Shown here: piece by piece, positions 50,398 through 62,647 of the stretch
Numbering within the stretch: the stretch's first letter is position 1
How the letters are laid out: every line of letters starts with the position of its first letter
Source of the DNA: Galerina marginata
Taxonomy: Eukaryota > Basidiomycota > Agaricomycetes > Agaricales > Galerinaceae
DNA: 64,000 nucleotides
Reading direction: 5' to 3'
Assembly: GCA_023014335.1 (NCBI GenBank)
Contig: JAECYW010000009.1
Coordinates: 930,001 to 994,000, forward strand
Position numbers and translations under genes: made by a program
Notes under the pieces: model-generated
The model's input: only the letters and a program-made list of their open reading frames with translations
Database searches by the model: none
What the model was told of the DNA's origin: nothing

Positions 50398-51653
50398 TCA
50401 ATCGAAGGCCGCCTTCAGCGCTGCGACTGCGTCATCCACCAATTTTCTCCCGATCGTAAGAGCGCTGTATCCAAGAGAGTTACCTCGAAAGTAATTCGTT
50501 GAAGGAGCCGTTACTTACCCTGGAGAATTGCAGATTATCAGAAGCCGTGTATAAAATAGCAATTATACCAAAAGAAACCTTACCATCCATGGCCATGATA
50601 GGATGAGGGGCACCTTTATAAACCGCAATCTCAACCTCAACGCCGGCCTTTCGCATTTTCTCCCCATACTGGATTCCTTCGTCCCGTAAGATATCGAGCT
50701 CGCAGACACTAATCCAGGCTTTCGGAAGCTTGGAAATTAGGTTATCAGGGGCGAAGAGAGGGGAAGAGTCCCATTTCGCCCAGTCTTCTTCATTCGGGAG
50801 GTAGTTGCGACGAAACCAAAGCATTCTTCCAGGAGACAACCAAGGAGTGAGCTCGTTCTCGGCCCAGGACGTTTCGACCGACGCCGTGTTGTCGGTCACT
50901 GGCACAATTAAAAGCTGGAAAATAATGTTGATAGGAAGCTGAGATTCTACGGCTTTGAGAGCCAAGATAGTTGCAAGATTTCCACCACTGGAATGGTAAG
51001 TAGCGAGACAACTGCATTAGAATCAAACAAACCTAGAACAACCGCCGACGGCAACCTTCGTCAGGTTGATCCCAAGCTCTCGCTCTCCATTCTTGATAAC
51101 CCAAAGCAGTGCATCAACTGTATCGTCAACAGCAGCGGGATAAGGGTTCTCAGGGGCTAGACGATAGTCTACATTGACCACTACGCATTTTGCGCCTGGG
51201 AATATATTATTGTGCGGGTTCAGCAGCACAGAAAAATGGCTAGACATACGAACACACATGTTGGTTTGAAAGGCAAATTCAGCCTCAAGGCCACCCAAAG
51301 TCCAGCCACCTATGCGTTGTTCAGGTTGATAGAGTCAATCGTGAAGGACAAATCCCACCTCCGTGGAAGTAGACGATCGTAGGCCAACCACCGGCCGGGG
51401 GTGTTCCCTCAGGCGTTAATGCTCTGAATTTCGTCTTGGGCAGTTCATATTCTTGGGTCTTTCCGACCTTCAGAGGGGCAGAAGATCCTGGAACCGTTGG
51501 TCCATTCCGGATCGAGGGATCCCACGGCAAGGTATGAGGAGGCACCTGGTAAACCAGATCCTTGTTGTGGAATTCAAGGTACTCGGGATCGAGCCTTGGA
51601 ATTACGGATGGATGAATAGGCTGCTGAGGCGTTCGTTCCGTATGAGAGGACAT
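50398..51653 (-). CDS. HSL-type alpha/beta hydrolase (esterase)
   Basis: A multi-exon minus-strand gene from ATG 51653 (MSSHTERTPQQPIHP) to the stop at 50398-50400. The HSL-family oxyanion motif HGGG is present (TIVYFHGGG), then VVVNVDYRLAPENPYPAA. The nucleophile elbow is rebuilt by splicing as GGCSSGGNLAT (GxSxG). The catalytic Asp lies in CELDILRDEG and the His in YKGAPHPIMAMD. The last acceptor uses an AG inside CCAGGGTAAG, which alone restores the C-terminus (IGRKLVDDAVAALKAAFD). Such enzymes hydrolyse short- to medium-chain esters; no signal peptide is visible, so it is probably intracellular. It lies immediately upstream (488 bases, same strand) of the P450 array. Confidence 0.9.
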
Positions 51654-52141
51654 CGTGGTAGGAAAGGGTAGGAACCAAAGGCACATTGGAACCAGTGCGA
51701 TAGTTATTTCAGAGAAGGCCCGGTCCGTTGTGAGAGAAGAGTCTTGTCAGCATAGTCAGACGACCCTCCTTCTTAACGTCTATTTTGCAAATGAGATAAG
51801 ATAACAAGCTGGATGAGATATTACAGCTCTTCGTTTAGATTTCAAGGGAAGATATTAGGCTACCGCTTACCCACGAGAGTCACCATAAACTGCGCTGGCA
51901 GACGAATCCAAACAGGTATTCGCTAGTAAAAATAATGAAATCCTTTCCCGAACTTTTGAAAAAAAAGGTTCGAAGAAGTACTTAGGGTGGTGGTCGGCGC
52001 GAGAAAAGAAAGTGGTTGAAGTTGAAAAATCGCACTGACTGGGAGCGGGATACAGCCACTGATGTAATCTAATCTAATCTCAGGACACGCCCGCCAACAC
52101 AAAATATTGGTAGCACTCCTAAAATGTAGTGCATCCAAATT
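51654..52141. other. Intergenic, esterase promoter and P450-1 3' flank
   Basis: No gene. A short tandem of TAATC (three copies) lies around 52065-52080. Confidence 0.5.
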
Positions 52142-54839
52142 CTATACATCATTGCTCTTGAGCTCATTCATGTGAACCCAAAGACCGCCCTGCATCAGTG
52201 GCGATCAGATCCGAAGCATAAACAAAAATCAATTTCAAGGATGGCTTACTTTAATGTACATCGTCAAATGTGCCAACGGATAAACCTTTTCTTTGGCTCT
52301 GAAATCACCTGAAGACGCCCATGCCGCAGGCGGCGGTATATTAATAGACTTGTCGAGGCTGAACCCCGTGAATTGCTGTAGGAGGCGCACGAGGAAAAAA
52401 GTGGCTTCATGATATGCGAACTAATATATACATTATTCAGATTCGTCGTTGCCGAAAATTCAATTTTTCCTTACCTGTTGACCGAGACAAATCCGAGGAC
52501 CAGCGTTGAATGGACAGAAGATGAACGGATTCGGTGTGAGATATTTATGCAGTCTCTCATCGAGGAAGCGATCCGGATCGAACTCTAGGGCTAAGCGAAA
52601 TATAAGGAATGGTTAACAGTGTCTTCCTTAACGAATAAATGAAGCATACCATCCGGTCCCCACAGATCCGTTCGGCGGTGCATATTGATCACTGCATAGA
52701 AACAACTACAGGCACAATTAGGAAATAAGGTCAGAAAATACATTACTCATGAACTAACACTTACGCTGTATTTTTGGCGACGTAAATCGGCTTCTCGCGA
52801 GAGTTCTTGACGGATAAAACCACCGGACTGGTAGCTGTTCTGCGAAACTTAGGTAGGCCGTTTATCCCGTCGAAGTCCAATACTCACCGTGCATCCACGG
52901 GGCTGCAAGTATGGGGCATATTAGTTTGACCTACCGGTTAGATGCCATGCATACGCACACAGGTGGGTAGAGTCTAAGGACCTCTGAGGTGTGGTTCAGG
53001 CAACTGTCCGAGTGCAGACAAGAGAGAGAAAATTTACCATTGAGGAATGCTCGCATATACTTCATCTCTCGCATTTGATCATAATTGGGACAGTCAGTAG
53101 CTCCCACCTTTTCGAATATTTCTTGACGAAGGCGTGTCTCGATATCTGGATGCTCAGCTAGCATGTAGAGAGAGAATGCTAGAAGGGACATGGTCTTGGG
53201 AAATAAATACCATTTAGCGAAAAGGATATCTGAAGTGGTGTAAAGGCCCACCGTGTCACGTCCGGCCACGAGAAGGTTGATAAGCTGATGGGAAGGTAAT
53301 GCATAAGTAACGAGCGAAGACATAACGGTGAGATGGCAACATACCTCGTCCTTCAAGATCTTGGGGTCTAGAAATATATTGGATCAGATATTTGAACAAC
53401 ATAAGGAAACCATCATACCTTGGGTTTGCTTAACCAAGTGCGCGAGTAATGTCTCGTCATCCTCTGTGGTCTTTATTTCTCCGGCCAATTCTCTTTCTCG
53501 ATTGTCCAGGGCTGCTTGCATGAGAGGCTCGGTAAACTTGTCCATAACCTTCCTTAACGGTGCCACTCTGTCTTTGGTAAACTCAGCCAACCCCCAATCC
53601 GGACCCCACCCTGTTCGTACTGCAGAAATTACGAGGCCTTGCATAAACGCGTCAACGAATGCAGTCGATGGGTGGTTATAGAAAGAAGGCGGATTTTTAG
53701 CCGCATCAGGTGGGGGATAAGGGATTCCTGCAGAAAGGGAACCAACATCTCCGCCGAAAAGGAACTCTGCAGCGGAGTCGAGAGTAAAGCGTGCCACAAG
53801 GTCCTGATAATCCAGTCAGTGGCTACTAAAATTAGAAAATTTAACGTAGAATAGGTACCTGGAAGTCGATTGGATACCCTTCCGAGAGCCTCTTCTTTGC
53901 TTCTTTGAGAGAGAGGTCACAATTGCGGTCGTAGATCTCGAAATCGCTGATGCGTTCTCGAGTAAAAAAGGGTCGTGTAATCGCTCGATGAAATCTAACT
54001 CTCATAAGGACATGAGCTCGCGGATCGAACGTTGAAGCTTACTTCCACATTGCACCTGGAAGCAAATGTTTCCTGAATTTATTTATGCCGAAATATGCAA
54101 TTGAAAGACGCTTACCATCAGAATTAAAAACCCCTGTACCTAGTAAGGAATACATCTGTTTGTAAAAAATAGGGCCTAACAAGTTCGAACCTTTGGTTAG
54201 TCTGGAAAAGAGAATTCAATTGCTAGACTCGCCTTTTTCGAAAGAATCAAATTCCGTTGCGAGGATAGCCTAGAGCAATTGGATCAGGATGCGGGCTAGA
54301 ATTTAATGACCATTGGACAAACTTTGACATGATCTGGTTCAGCTGTATACAACTTGAATTTCGTTGTCAGAATAATAGAATATGCAAGAAAAATTGGCGA
54401 AAGTTACGAAAGCAGTTCCCAAAAATTCAATCCTATAAACATTTCCGTAAGCATTAGACCAGCGCCAGAAAAAATTTGCTACATCGGAACGTCAGTCTTG
54501 TGGGTTGAAAGTACTATATAGACAACACGCGCCTGGGTAGTTGGAGCGAATCCCCTCGATAAGCGCAGCCATGATGGAGAACGGAGACTGTTGGACTCGA
54601 GGTGGTACGACAGCACCATGAGCGGCAGCCGCCCTCTCGTTCTTCCATCTAGAATAGAATAGGTTGAGAGTAAAGAGGGCAGGTCTGGCAAAAATGGTGA
54701 TGGCGATGACTAGCCACTGGGGTATTTCGAGTCCCTGCCGTTGTTGCAATAACTTCAACGAGGCGTAGGCAATTGCAGAGGGTATGGCAAGACGTGGAAA
54801 TAAGCGCAGTAAATAGTCTGCACCAGGTGGTAATCCCAT
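52142..54839 (-). CDS. Cytochrome P450, CYP63/pc-3-like, copy 1
   Basis: A minus-strand gene with many introns, from ATG 54839 ([20 protein letters not shown]) to the stop at 52142-52144. The N-terminus has one or two hydrophobic membrane segments ([20 protein letters not shown]). P450 landmarks: [49 protein letters not shown]; the I-helix [19 protein letters not shown] with the ExxR motif; and the haem ligand in [12 protein letters not shown]. The C-terminus ends [15 protein letters not shown]. Family members are ER-bound monooxygenases that oxidise alkanes, fatty acids or aromatics with a P450 reductase. It is less similar to copies 2 and 3 in both coding and flanking sequence, so it is the older duplicate. 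Exon limits not fully resolved. Confidence 0.93.
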
Positions 54840-55514
54840 AATGGTGGTTTGATGAAGGGCTAAACAGAGCGTGTTAGTGACGCATACGCATTTATAGTAG
54901 CCATTATGTTGTCCACATACCTGGTTGTGCTTGTATTGGTACCTCTCGGTTAGAGAGAACACCCTAAATCGTGCTGTCACTGCGAGCTGCGCACTGCGGT
55001 AAGCTGCCACAGCTTGGAGCTATATTGTGGAGCGCTTGTTAATGTTATCAACCGAGCCCAGGGAAATAGAGAGGGCCATCACGGTGTAGCTGTCAGATGA
55101 CTCAGTGCTCATGTCAAACTCATGACGTATACAGGTTCTCTGCATCGATATCTGGAGGTTTCCTTGCTCAGTTTCTCCCAAGCGCTGAAGATTCAATGAA
55201 GAAATTTCTCATGTTAGTCGTTCTAGCCAACTTGCAGCCAATTTCCTTATTCGGGACGGACTTCAATTGGACCCACAACCAAATATTTGACGCCATTGGA
55301 GAAACGCGAGCGTCATGAGACACATGCCATGGCATGCTCTCTGCCCCGATCGAGCACTCCGAGTCGAAAGTGTTCAGTCAGTCGCCACGGATCATCGCAT
55401 TAGAAACAGCGCAATTTTTGTGCGAGGCGTTGTGATGTGTTGAACGATTAAACATAGCTACGAAAATAAATTACGTTGGGCCACACGAGTTCCATCCACA
55501 AGTTCCATCGAGAG
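54840..55514. other. Intergenic, copy 1 promoter and copy 2 3' flank
   Basis: No gene. A stretch around 55240-55270 (TTCAATTGGACCCACA at 55262-55277) resembles the distal upstream blocks of copies 2 and 3 and marks the ancestral left limit of the unit. Confidence 0.55.
55446..55514. repeat. Duplicated P450 3' flank, copy 2
   Basis: This block directly after the copy-2 stop codon matches 58787-58856 almost base for base: GATTAAACATAGCTACGAAA, then AAATTACGTTGG and an AGTTCCATCGAGA stretch. It is probably 3' UTR that duplicated with the gene. Confidence 0.85.
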
Positions 55515-58226
55515 CTATATATCACTGCTCTTCAACTCCTTCATACGAACCCACAGGCCGCCCTACAGGTGGTGATCAGTTCCAAAAAACGCGAAACAGA
55601 TCAACAAGGTCCCGTAATGACTTACCTTGACGTACATCGTCAAATGTGCCATCGGATAAACCGTCTCTTTGGCCGTGAAATCACCCGAAGATGCCCAGTC
55701 TGCTGGAGGCGGTATATTTACAGACTGGTCCAGGGTGAATCCCGTGAACTGCTGCAAGAGTCGGACAAGATAGAAAGTGGCTTCGTGGTAGGCGAACTGA
55801 TGATCCTTTGAGATGAATCTTGTCACTGAAGGTACGTGGAATCCTTACCTGTTGGCCAAGGCAAATCCGAGGGCCGGCGTTGAACGGACAGAAAATATAG
55901 GGATTCGGTGTGAGATACTTATGCAGTCTCTCATCGAGGAAGCGGTCCGGATCAAACTCCAAGGCTAAGAGGCGAAATAGATTGCAGCGTCAGCACCTTC
56001 AATGAACAGTTCATTGAGCTTACCATCTGGTCCCCACAGATCTGCTCTACGATGCATATTGACAACTGCATAAAGACAACTGTGTACGAGTCAGGAAAGA
56101 GAGGCAACTGATAATCGCGGTTGATACGTACGTTGTATTTGCAGGCAGGTAGACCGGCTTCTCGCTAGAGTTCTTCATTGATAATACAACAGGGCTATTA
56201 GTTGTCCTGCAAGGCATACGTGAGCATGGGTCTTATACTATTAAAGGTCTCTTCTGACCGGCTATCCACAGGGCTGAGAATGTGAGGGCATCGTTAGCTC
56301 ATGCCGAGTTCAAGAAAGAGTCACGCACACAGGCGGATAAAGTCTGAGAACCTCTGAGATATGGACTCAGTATAATCTATCCAAGTGCAGACGAGACAAA
56401 AGAAAATACCATTAAGGAACGCTCTCATATATTTCATTTCTCGCATTTGGTCATAACCCGGACTTTCAGTCGGGCCAACTTTTTCGAATATTTCTTGACG
56501 AAGCCGTGCCTCGGTATCCGGATGCTCAGCCAGCATGTAAAGGGAAAATGCCAGAAGGCACATGGTCTGAAGTGATGAAGTGTCGTCAGCGAAAGGGAGG
56601 TCAGTCTGAAATGATATAAAAATGGCTACCGTGTCGCGTCCAGCCACGAGGAGGTTGATAAGCTAGATGAGGGGTGTATAAATACGGACAGACATCACAG
56701 AAGGCTTTTTGTTTCACCTCGTCCTTCAGGATCTTTGGGTCTGGAAAACAATGGTTCAGACGACTGATTGACATGACGAAATTATCCTACCTTGAGTCTG
56801 CTTGACCAAGTGTGCAAGCAGTGTTTCTTCGTCATCTGTTGGCTTGATCTTCCCGGACAATTCTCTTTCCCGCTGATCGAGGGCCGCTTGCATGAGGGGC
56901 TCTGTGAATTTGTCCACGACCTTTCTTAATGGTGCAACCCTGTCTCTGGTAAACTCGGCCAACGGCCACTCAGCGCCCATCCCTGTCCGCATTGCAGCAA
57001 ACACAAGTCCTTGCATAAATGCGTTAACGAATGCTGTGGAAGGGTGATTGTAGAAAGAAGGCGGATTTTTGGCGACATGAGCGGGCGGATAAGGGATCCC
57101 AGCCGAAAGTGAACCGACGTCGCCGCCGAAAAGAAATTCCGCAGCGGAGTCTAAAGTAAAACGAGCCACAAGGTCCTGAGATTTAATAACAGTTCAGCAG
57201 TCAATAAAATATAGAAATATAAAAAAGTGGACCTGGAAGTCAATAGGATAGCCTTCCGAGAGTCGTTTTTTCGCCTCCTTGAGGGCGAGGTCACAATTTC
57301 GGTCATAGATCTCAAAATCACTAATACGTTCTCGTGTGAAGAAAGGTCGTGTAATCGCTCGGTGGAACCTAACTCCCATAAGAACAGAATCCCTTGAATT
57401 GAACGGAAATGCTCACTTCCACATTGCACCTGCGAGCATAGGAAGCTCCGTTCAATGATATGCAAGGAAATCATTCAGTTGGTAATTACCATCCGAATTA
57501 AACACGCCTGTGCCGAGGAATGAGTCCATCTGTGAGTGAAAAATGGCGCCTATTGGAATCAAATGTTGTAGGGAAATAACGGGAAATAAAGTATATCATA
57601 CTCGCCTTTGTCAAAGAAATCAAACTGAGTGGCAAGAACAGCCTGGAACAACCATATCAGCGCGAAAAGCAAAACTTTTGCAAAATTTGCACAAACTTTG
57701 ACATGATCTGGTTCAGTTGTGTACAACTTGAATATCGCCATCAGAACTGCGAAATACGAAAGAGCGAGAGGGAGCGATAATTGCGACCAAACTCACAATT
57801 TGATTTGTCACAAGGTCAACCTGGTACGCGTTTCCGTATTCTTTCGACCAGTCCCAAAAGACTTTCGCTTCACAAATGTTCAGTAGGTAAACAGGGTTAA
57901 AGGGAACTCAAATGCGCACCTGGAAACCCTGTACGAATTGCATCCCCAAGCATGGACATAATGCGAGGCGCAGACAGTTGGAGAGACGGAGCTAAGACAG
58001 CACCATTGGCTGCAGCCTTTCTCTTGTTTATCCGCCTAGAATAGAACTTATTGAAGAAGAAGAGCGCGGGTCTAGCAAGAAGGGCAATGGGTATGACGAT
58101 CCAGTTGGGTACTTCAAACTTCTGCTGGCGTTGCAATAATTTCAGTGAAAAGTAGGTGATTACTGATGGTATGGCGAAACGAGGAATAAGGCGCAATAGA
58201 TAGCCTACGCCCGGTGGTAATGCCAT
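55515..58226 (-). CDS. Cytochrome P450, CYP63/pc-3-like, copy 2
   Basis: A minus-strand gene with many introns, from ATG 58226 ([20 protein letters not shown]) to TAG at 55515-55517. The order of landmarks is as in copy 1: [47 protein letters not shown]; the I-helix [20 protein letters not shown] ExxR region; [12 protein letters not shown] at the haem; [20 protein letters not shown]; ending [15 protein letters not shown]. It is very close to copy 3 over the entire length and shares promoter and 3'-flank blocks with it. Expected location ER membrane, via the hydrophobic N-terminus ([18 protein letters not shown]). I see no broken motif, but not every splice was checked. Confidence 0.93.
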
Positions 58227-58350
58227 GATGGAGCTTTTGTGGTTACAGTGGAAGGGTGACTGACAAGCGGGCTGAACGATGGGTTCTGTAGATGCCAGTG
58301 ATAAGCGGCAGAAGGTGTTACTGGTACCATGGTACGTTTTTAAGTACGCC

Positions 58351-58474
58351 TCATCCTGCCGTCCCGGTTATACGCGTAACCCTTGTTCATCGGCGAAGTT
58401 CCAGGGCCGGGATCGATCAGGTATTAATTTAAGCTTATGCCAAGCTGCGCGCAGCTTCGAGAACAGTTCAAGAC
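58351..58474. promoter_or_regulatory. Conserved upstream block, P450 copy 2
   Basis: This block lies 125-248 bases upstream of the copy-2 ATG. It shares, in the same order, CCTGCC, TATACGCGT (58369-58377), CGATCAGGTAT (58414-58424), GCTGCGC and GAACAGTTCAAGAC (58461-58474) with the block at 61671-61774 upstream of copy 3, although the DNA between is diverged and differs in length. Confidence 0.6.
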
Positions 58475-58599
58475 ACTTTTGGCTTGGTTCTGCCGTGTAC
58501 AACGTTGTGTGGCGGCTTCGGAATGATTAATGAAAGGCCGGTCACGGTTGTGACGAATCACTGTAGGACACAGTAATCATGAACGTTCAAGTTGCATGA

Positions 58600-58695
58600 A
58601 CCTTCATGAACTAGTGAAGCGACGATGCAAGAGCGAAGAAGTTGCTCTTCTTTTGCAAGCTCCCAAGCCAACGGAGGCCATGAATTGGACATATA
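58600..58695. repeat. Distal upstream block, P450 copy 2
   Basis: It matches 61915-62037, upstream of copy 3: GCAAGAGCGA..., CTCTTTTGC/CTTCTTTTGC, CCCAAGCCAACGGAGGC against CCCAACGGAGGC and GAATTGGAC against CAATTGGAC. It is the left end of the older duplication unit. Confidence 0.6.
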
Positions 58696-58786
58696 CTGGA
58701 GGATAGAATTTCGCAAGACACAAAAGTGTGATTAAGTACTAGATCCACAAGAGAAGTGCGTTAACTATTAAGGATTGTCTGAAAGT

Positions 58787-58856
58787 GATTAAACATAGCT
58801 ACGAAAAATAAATTACGTTGGATTAAACGAGTTCCACCCACGAGTTCCATCGAGAA
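58787..58856. repeat. Duplicated P450 3' flank, copy 3
   Basis: The partner of 55446-55514, directly after the copy-3 stop codon. A few single-base differences and a short diverged stretch separate the two. Confidence 0.85.
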
Positions 58857-61555
58857 CTATATATCACTACTCTTGAGTTCCTTCATATGAACCCACAGGC
58901 CGCCCAACAGGTGGCGATCAGTTCCAAATACGCAAAACGGATCAAAAAAAGTCTCGCAACGACTTACATTGATGTACATCGTCAAATGTGCCATCGGATA
59001 AACCTTCTCCAAGGCCGTGAAATTCCCAGAAGATGCCCATGCTGCTGGAGGCTGTATATTCGCCGACTTGTCCAGGGTGAACCCGGTGAACTGCTGCAAG
59101 AGCCGAACAAGGTAGAAAGTGGCCTCATGGTAGGCGAACTAATGTTCCAATTGAGATGAATCCTGTCGCCTATAGGTCCCATGAAATCTTACCTGTTGAC
59201 CCAGGCAAATCCGAGGACCAGCGTTGAATGGACAGAAGATGTAGGGATTCGGTGTGAGATATTTATGCAATCTCTCATCGAGGAAGCGGTCTGGGTCAAA
59301 CTCCAAGGCTAAGAGACAAAATAAATAACAGCTTTACTGAATAGGTTATTGAACTTACCATCTGGTCCCCACAGATCCGTTCTACGGTGCATATTGATCA
59401 CTGCATAAATACAACTGTGTAATCGTTAGGAAAAAAGGCCAGTTATGTTCGCGGTTAATGCGTACGGTGTATCTGCAGGGACGTAGATCGGCTTCTCGCT
59501 TGAGTTCTTCACCGTTAAAACAACAGGGGTGTTAGTCGTCCTGCAAAACATACGTCAGCATGAGTCTTATATAATAGAGGAGTTCTCGTCTCACCGGCCG
59601 TCCAATGGGCTGTGGTTGTGGGGTCAAGGTTAGTTCATGTCGAGTTCGACAGGGTGTCACGCTCACAGGTGGATAGAGTCTGAGAACCTCTGAAATACGG
59701 AATCAGTTTATTTATCCCAGTGAAGACGATAGAAAAGAATATACCATTAAGGAATGCTCTCGTATATTTCATTTCTCGCATTTGGTCATAATTGGGACTT
59801 CCAGTCTGTCCAACCTTTTCAAATATTTCTTGACGAAGACGCGCCTCGATATCCGGATGCTCAGCCATCATGTAAAGGCAAAATGCTAGAAGGCACATCG
59901 TCTTAAGGGATAAATTGTCGTCAGCGAAAGGTGGTCATTCTGAAATGATGGAAAGATGCCTACCGTGTCACGTCCAGCCACGAGAAGGTTGATAAGCTGA
60001 AGGAAACAGCGTAAATACGGACGGACATCAGAGAAGGTCTCTTAACTCACCTCGTCTTTCAAGATCTTGGGATCTAAAAATGATGATTCAGACGGTTGAC
60101 TGACTTGAACGACGGAATTGTCCTACCTTGAGTCTGCTTGACCAAGTGTGCAAGCAGTGTTTCTTCGTCCTCTTTTGGCTTCATCTCCCCAGACAGTTCT
60201 TTTTCTCGCTTGTCGAGCGCTGCTTGCATGAGAGGCTCCGTGAAATTGTCCATGATCTTTCTGAATGGTGCAACCTTGTCTTTCGTAAACTCGCCTAACG
60301 GCCACTCCGGACCCATCCCTGACCGCAATGCAGAGAGCACAAGCCCTTGCATAAAGGCGTCAACGAATAAAGTCGAAGGGTGGTTATAGAAAGAAGCAGG
60401 ATTTTTGTCCGCATGAGAGGGAGGGTAAGGGATACCAGCTGAAAGGGAACCGACTTCACCACCAAAAAGAAATTCCGTGGCAGAGTCGAGAGTAAAACGA
60501 GCCACAAGGTCCTGAAAATTAATCGAAGCTCAGCAATCAATAAAATCAGGAAATAAAAAAAATAGGCACCTGGAAATCAATCGGATAGCCTTCCGAGAGT
60601 CGCTTCTTCGCCTCCTTGAGTGAAATGTCGCAATTGCGCTCGTAGATCTCGAAATCGCTAATCCGTTCTCGCGTGAAGAAAGGTCGTGTGATCGCTCGGT
60701 GGAACCTAACTCCCATAAGAACATAATCTATTGAATCGGACGGAAATGCTCACTTCCACATTGCACCTGTAACCGTAGGGAGCGCTGATCATTAATATGC
60801 AAGGAAATCGATTAGTTGATAATTACCATCCGAATTAAACACTCCTGTGCCAAGCAGCGAGTCCAACTGGGAGTGGAAAATGGCGCCTAATGGATTCAAA
60901 CGTTGCTTAATCTGGTGGAGAGACAATAGGGACTATACTCGCCTTTATCGAAGGAGTCAAACTGGGTGGCAAGAATAGCCTAGAACCAGCGAATCAGGGC
61001 GAGAAGCCAGAGTTTTACTAAATTTGCACAAACTTTGACATGATCTGGTTCAGTCGTATAAAACTTGGATTTCGCCGTCAGAACTGCGAAATGTGAGAGA
61101 GAAAATTTGCGGTCAAGCTCACAAGTTGATTTGTCATAAGGTCAATCTGGTACGCGTTTCCGTATTTTTGCGACCAGTCCCAGAAGATATTTGCTTCATC
61201 AAAGAGTTAAAAAGGTTAATAGCATGACAGGGAACACAAAATACGCACCTGGAAACCCTGACCGAACTGCTTCCACAAGCTCAGACATAAGGCGAGACGC
61301 AGACAGCTGGACGAACGGCGCTATGACAGCACCATTAGCTGCAGCCCGCCTCTTGTTTGTCCACCCCGAATAGAACTTGTTGACGAAGAAGAGCGCTGGT
61401 CTAGCAAGAACGGCAGCGAATATGACAATCCAGTGGGGTATTTCGAACCCCTGCTGCCGTTGCAATAATCTCAACGAAAAATAAGTGATCGCTGAAGGTA
61501 TAGCGAAACGTGGAATAAGGCGCAATAGATAGCCGACGCCTGGTGGTGGTACCAT
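58857..61555 (-). CDS. Cytochrome P450, CYP63/pc-3-like, copy 3
   Basis: A minus-strand gene with many introns, from ATG 61555 ([20 protein letters not shown]) to TAG at 58857-58859. It has the same landmarks as copy 2: [27 protein letters not shown] region; [20 protein letters not shown]; the I-helix AGRDTV; the ExxR and haem regions ([12 protein letters not shown]); [20 protein letters not shown] near the C-terminus; ending [17 protein letters not shown]-like motif (TATAAGA, minus strand, 61635-61641) is 80 bases upstream of the ATG. The substitution differences from copy 2 are spread over the gene, as expected for a duplicate under selection. Substrate unknown. Confidence 0.93.
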
Positions 61556-61670
61556 GATGGAGCTTTAGTAGCTAGCAGTGGATGGGCGGCTGGTAGGGAG
61601 TTGAGCGATGGTTGTGTACATGATATACAGTAGGTCTTATATGTCTTGAAGTAAAACCATCTGAGCCATC

Positions 61671-61774
61671 TCACCCTGCCGGCGTATACGCGTCACCCGT
61701 GTTTCAAGACGCGCGTCGATCAGGTATCATCTGGATATCATGGCAGGCTGCGCACTTCATGAACAGTTCAAGAC
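61671..61774. promoter_or_regulatory. Conserved upstream block, P450 copy 3
   Basis: It lies 116-219 bases before the copy-3 ATG. TATACGCGT is at 61685-61693, CGATCAGGTAT at 61717-61727 and GAACAGTTCAAGAC at 61761-61774, as in the copy-2 block. Confidence 0.6.
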
Positions 61775-61914
61775 TGCCGTGGCTACGTGTGGTAGCGGCC
61801 AAGTGTTGCCCGCATCATTCAAAAAAGAGAGGCCGAGTCACGGTGTAACAACCCCGCAGGGTTGTGACATACCTAGCAGAACTTCGCCAAAACTTCGCCG
61901 AATTTGTCTGTCTA

Positions 61915-62037
61915 GGACTCGATGCTCATGAACGATTAGCTTCAAAGCAAGAGCGAGGAATTGCATCTCTTTTGCGTGCCAACCCAACGGAGGCTAGTCG
62001 ACTTCCCTATTCAAAAAGCCATCAATTGGACCCACAC
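61915..62037. repeat. Distal upstream block, P450 copy 3
   Basis: The partner of 58600-58695. It ends in ATCAATTGGACCCACAC, which is also close to TTCAATTGGACCCACAA upstream of copy 1 (around 55262). Confidence 0.6.
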
Positions 62038-62647
62038 GAGTTAGCTTCCAAATTTTTGAAGATCGTAGTCCATCAAGTCCTAGTGTTTCTAGCCACGCAA
62101 AACACAACCGACAGCCTCAGGGATAGACAATTTCTGTGGCATTGAATCCACAAAATGACTCCAGGGTCAATTTGGGCCCCATAAAATGGTGATTGGAACA
62201 AAGTGGGTAGCGCATCTATCTCAGTTCCTCAATGACATTACTTACTTCAAGTTGACTACAAAACCGTCAGGGACTATGTATTACTTACGGTTTCAATACA
62301 ATGAAGTTGAATATTCTAGACGCCGAGTCCATGCGTGGAGTGGACTGGCCGCCTCTTGATACGCTCTGGATAACCGACTTACTTGGCGCGGTCGCACCGC
62401 AGTGGGCCGCGCGTCCTATTGATCTTCGTCTGTAATAAAATGATGTTTAAATTTTATTGCAGCCCGCCACTGAAGAATCTTGAAGAATACGACAGTTTCT
62501 TACATCTGGGCTCTCCAACCCTGGCTCAAAGTGTTTTGTTGTCGAATTAGGCTGCTTGTCGACTTGAGGCAAATTCGGAAACTGAAAGCGATGTCGAGTC
62601 TCAACAATAATGCTAACCATACAAGTCGAGGGAGGACGCTTGATGCT

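Noticed and set aside
52065..52080. (TAATC)3 tandem
   Set aside because: Only three copies; too short to count as a meaningful repeat.
42660..61555. Classical secondary metabolite cluster
   Set aside because: There is no polyketide synthase, NRPS, terpene cyclase or dedicated transporter among the enzymes.
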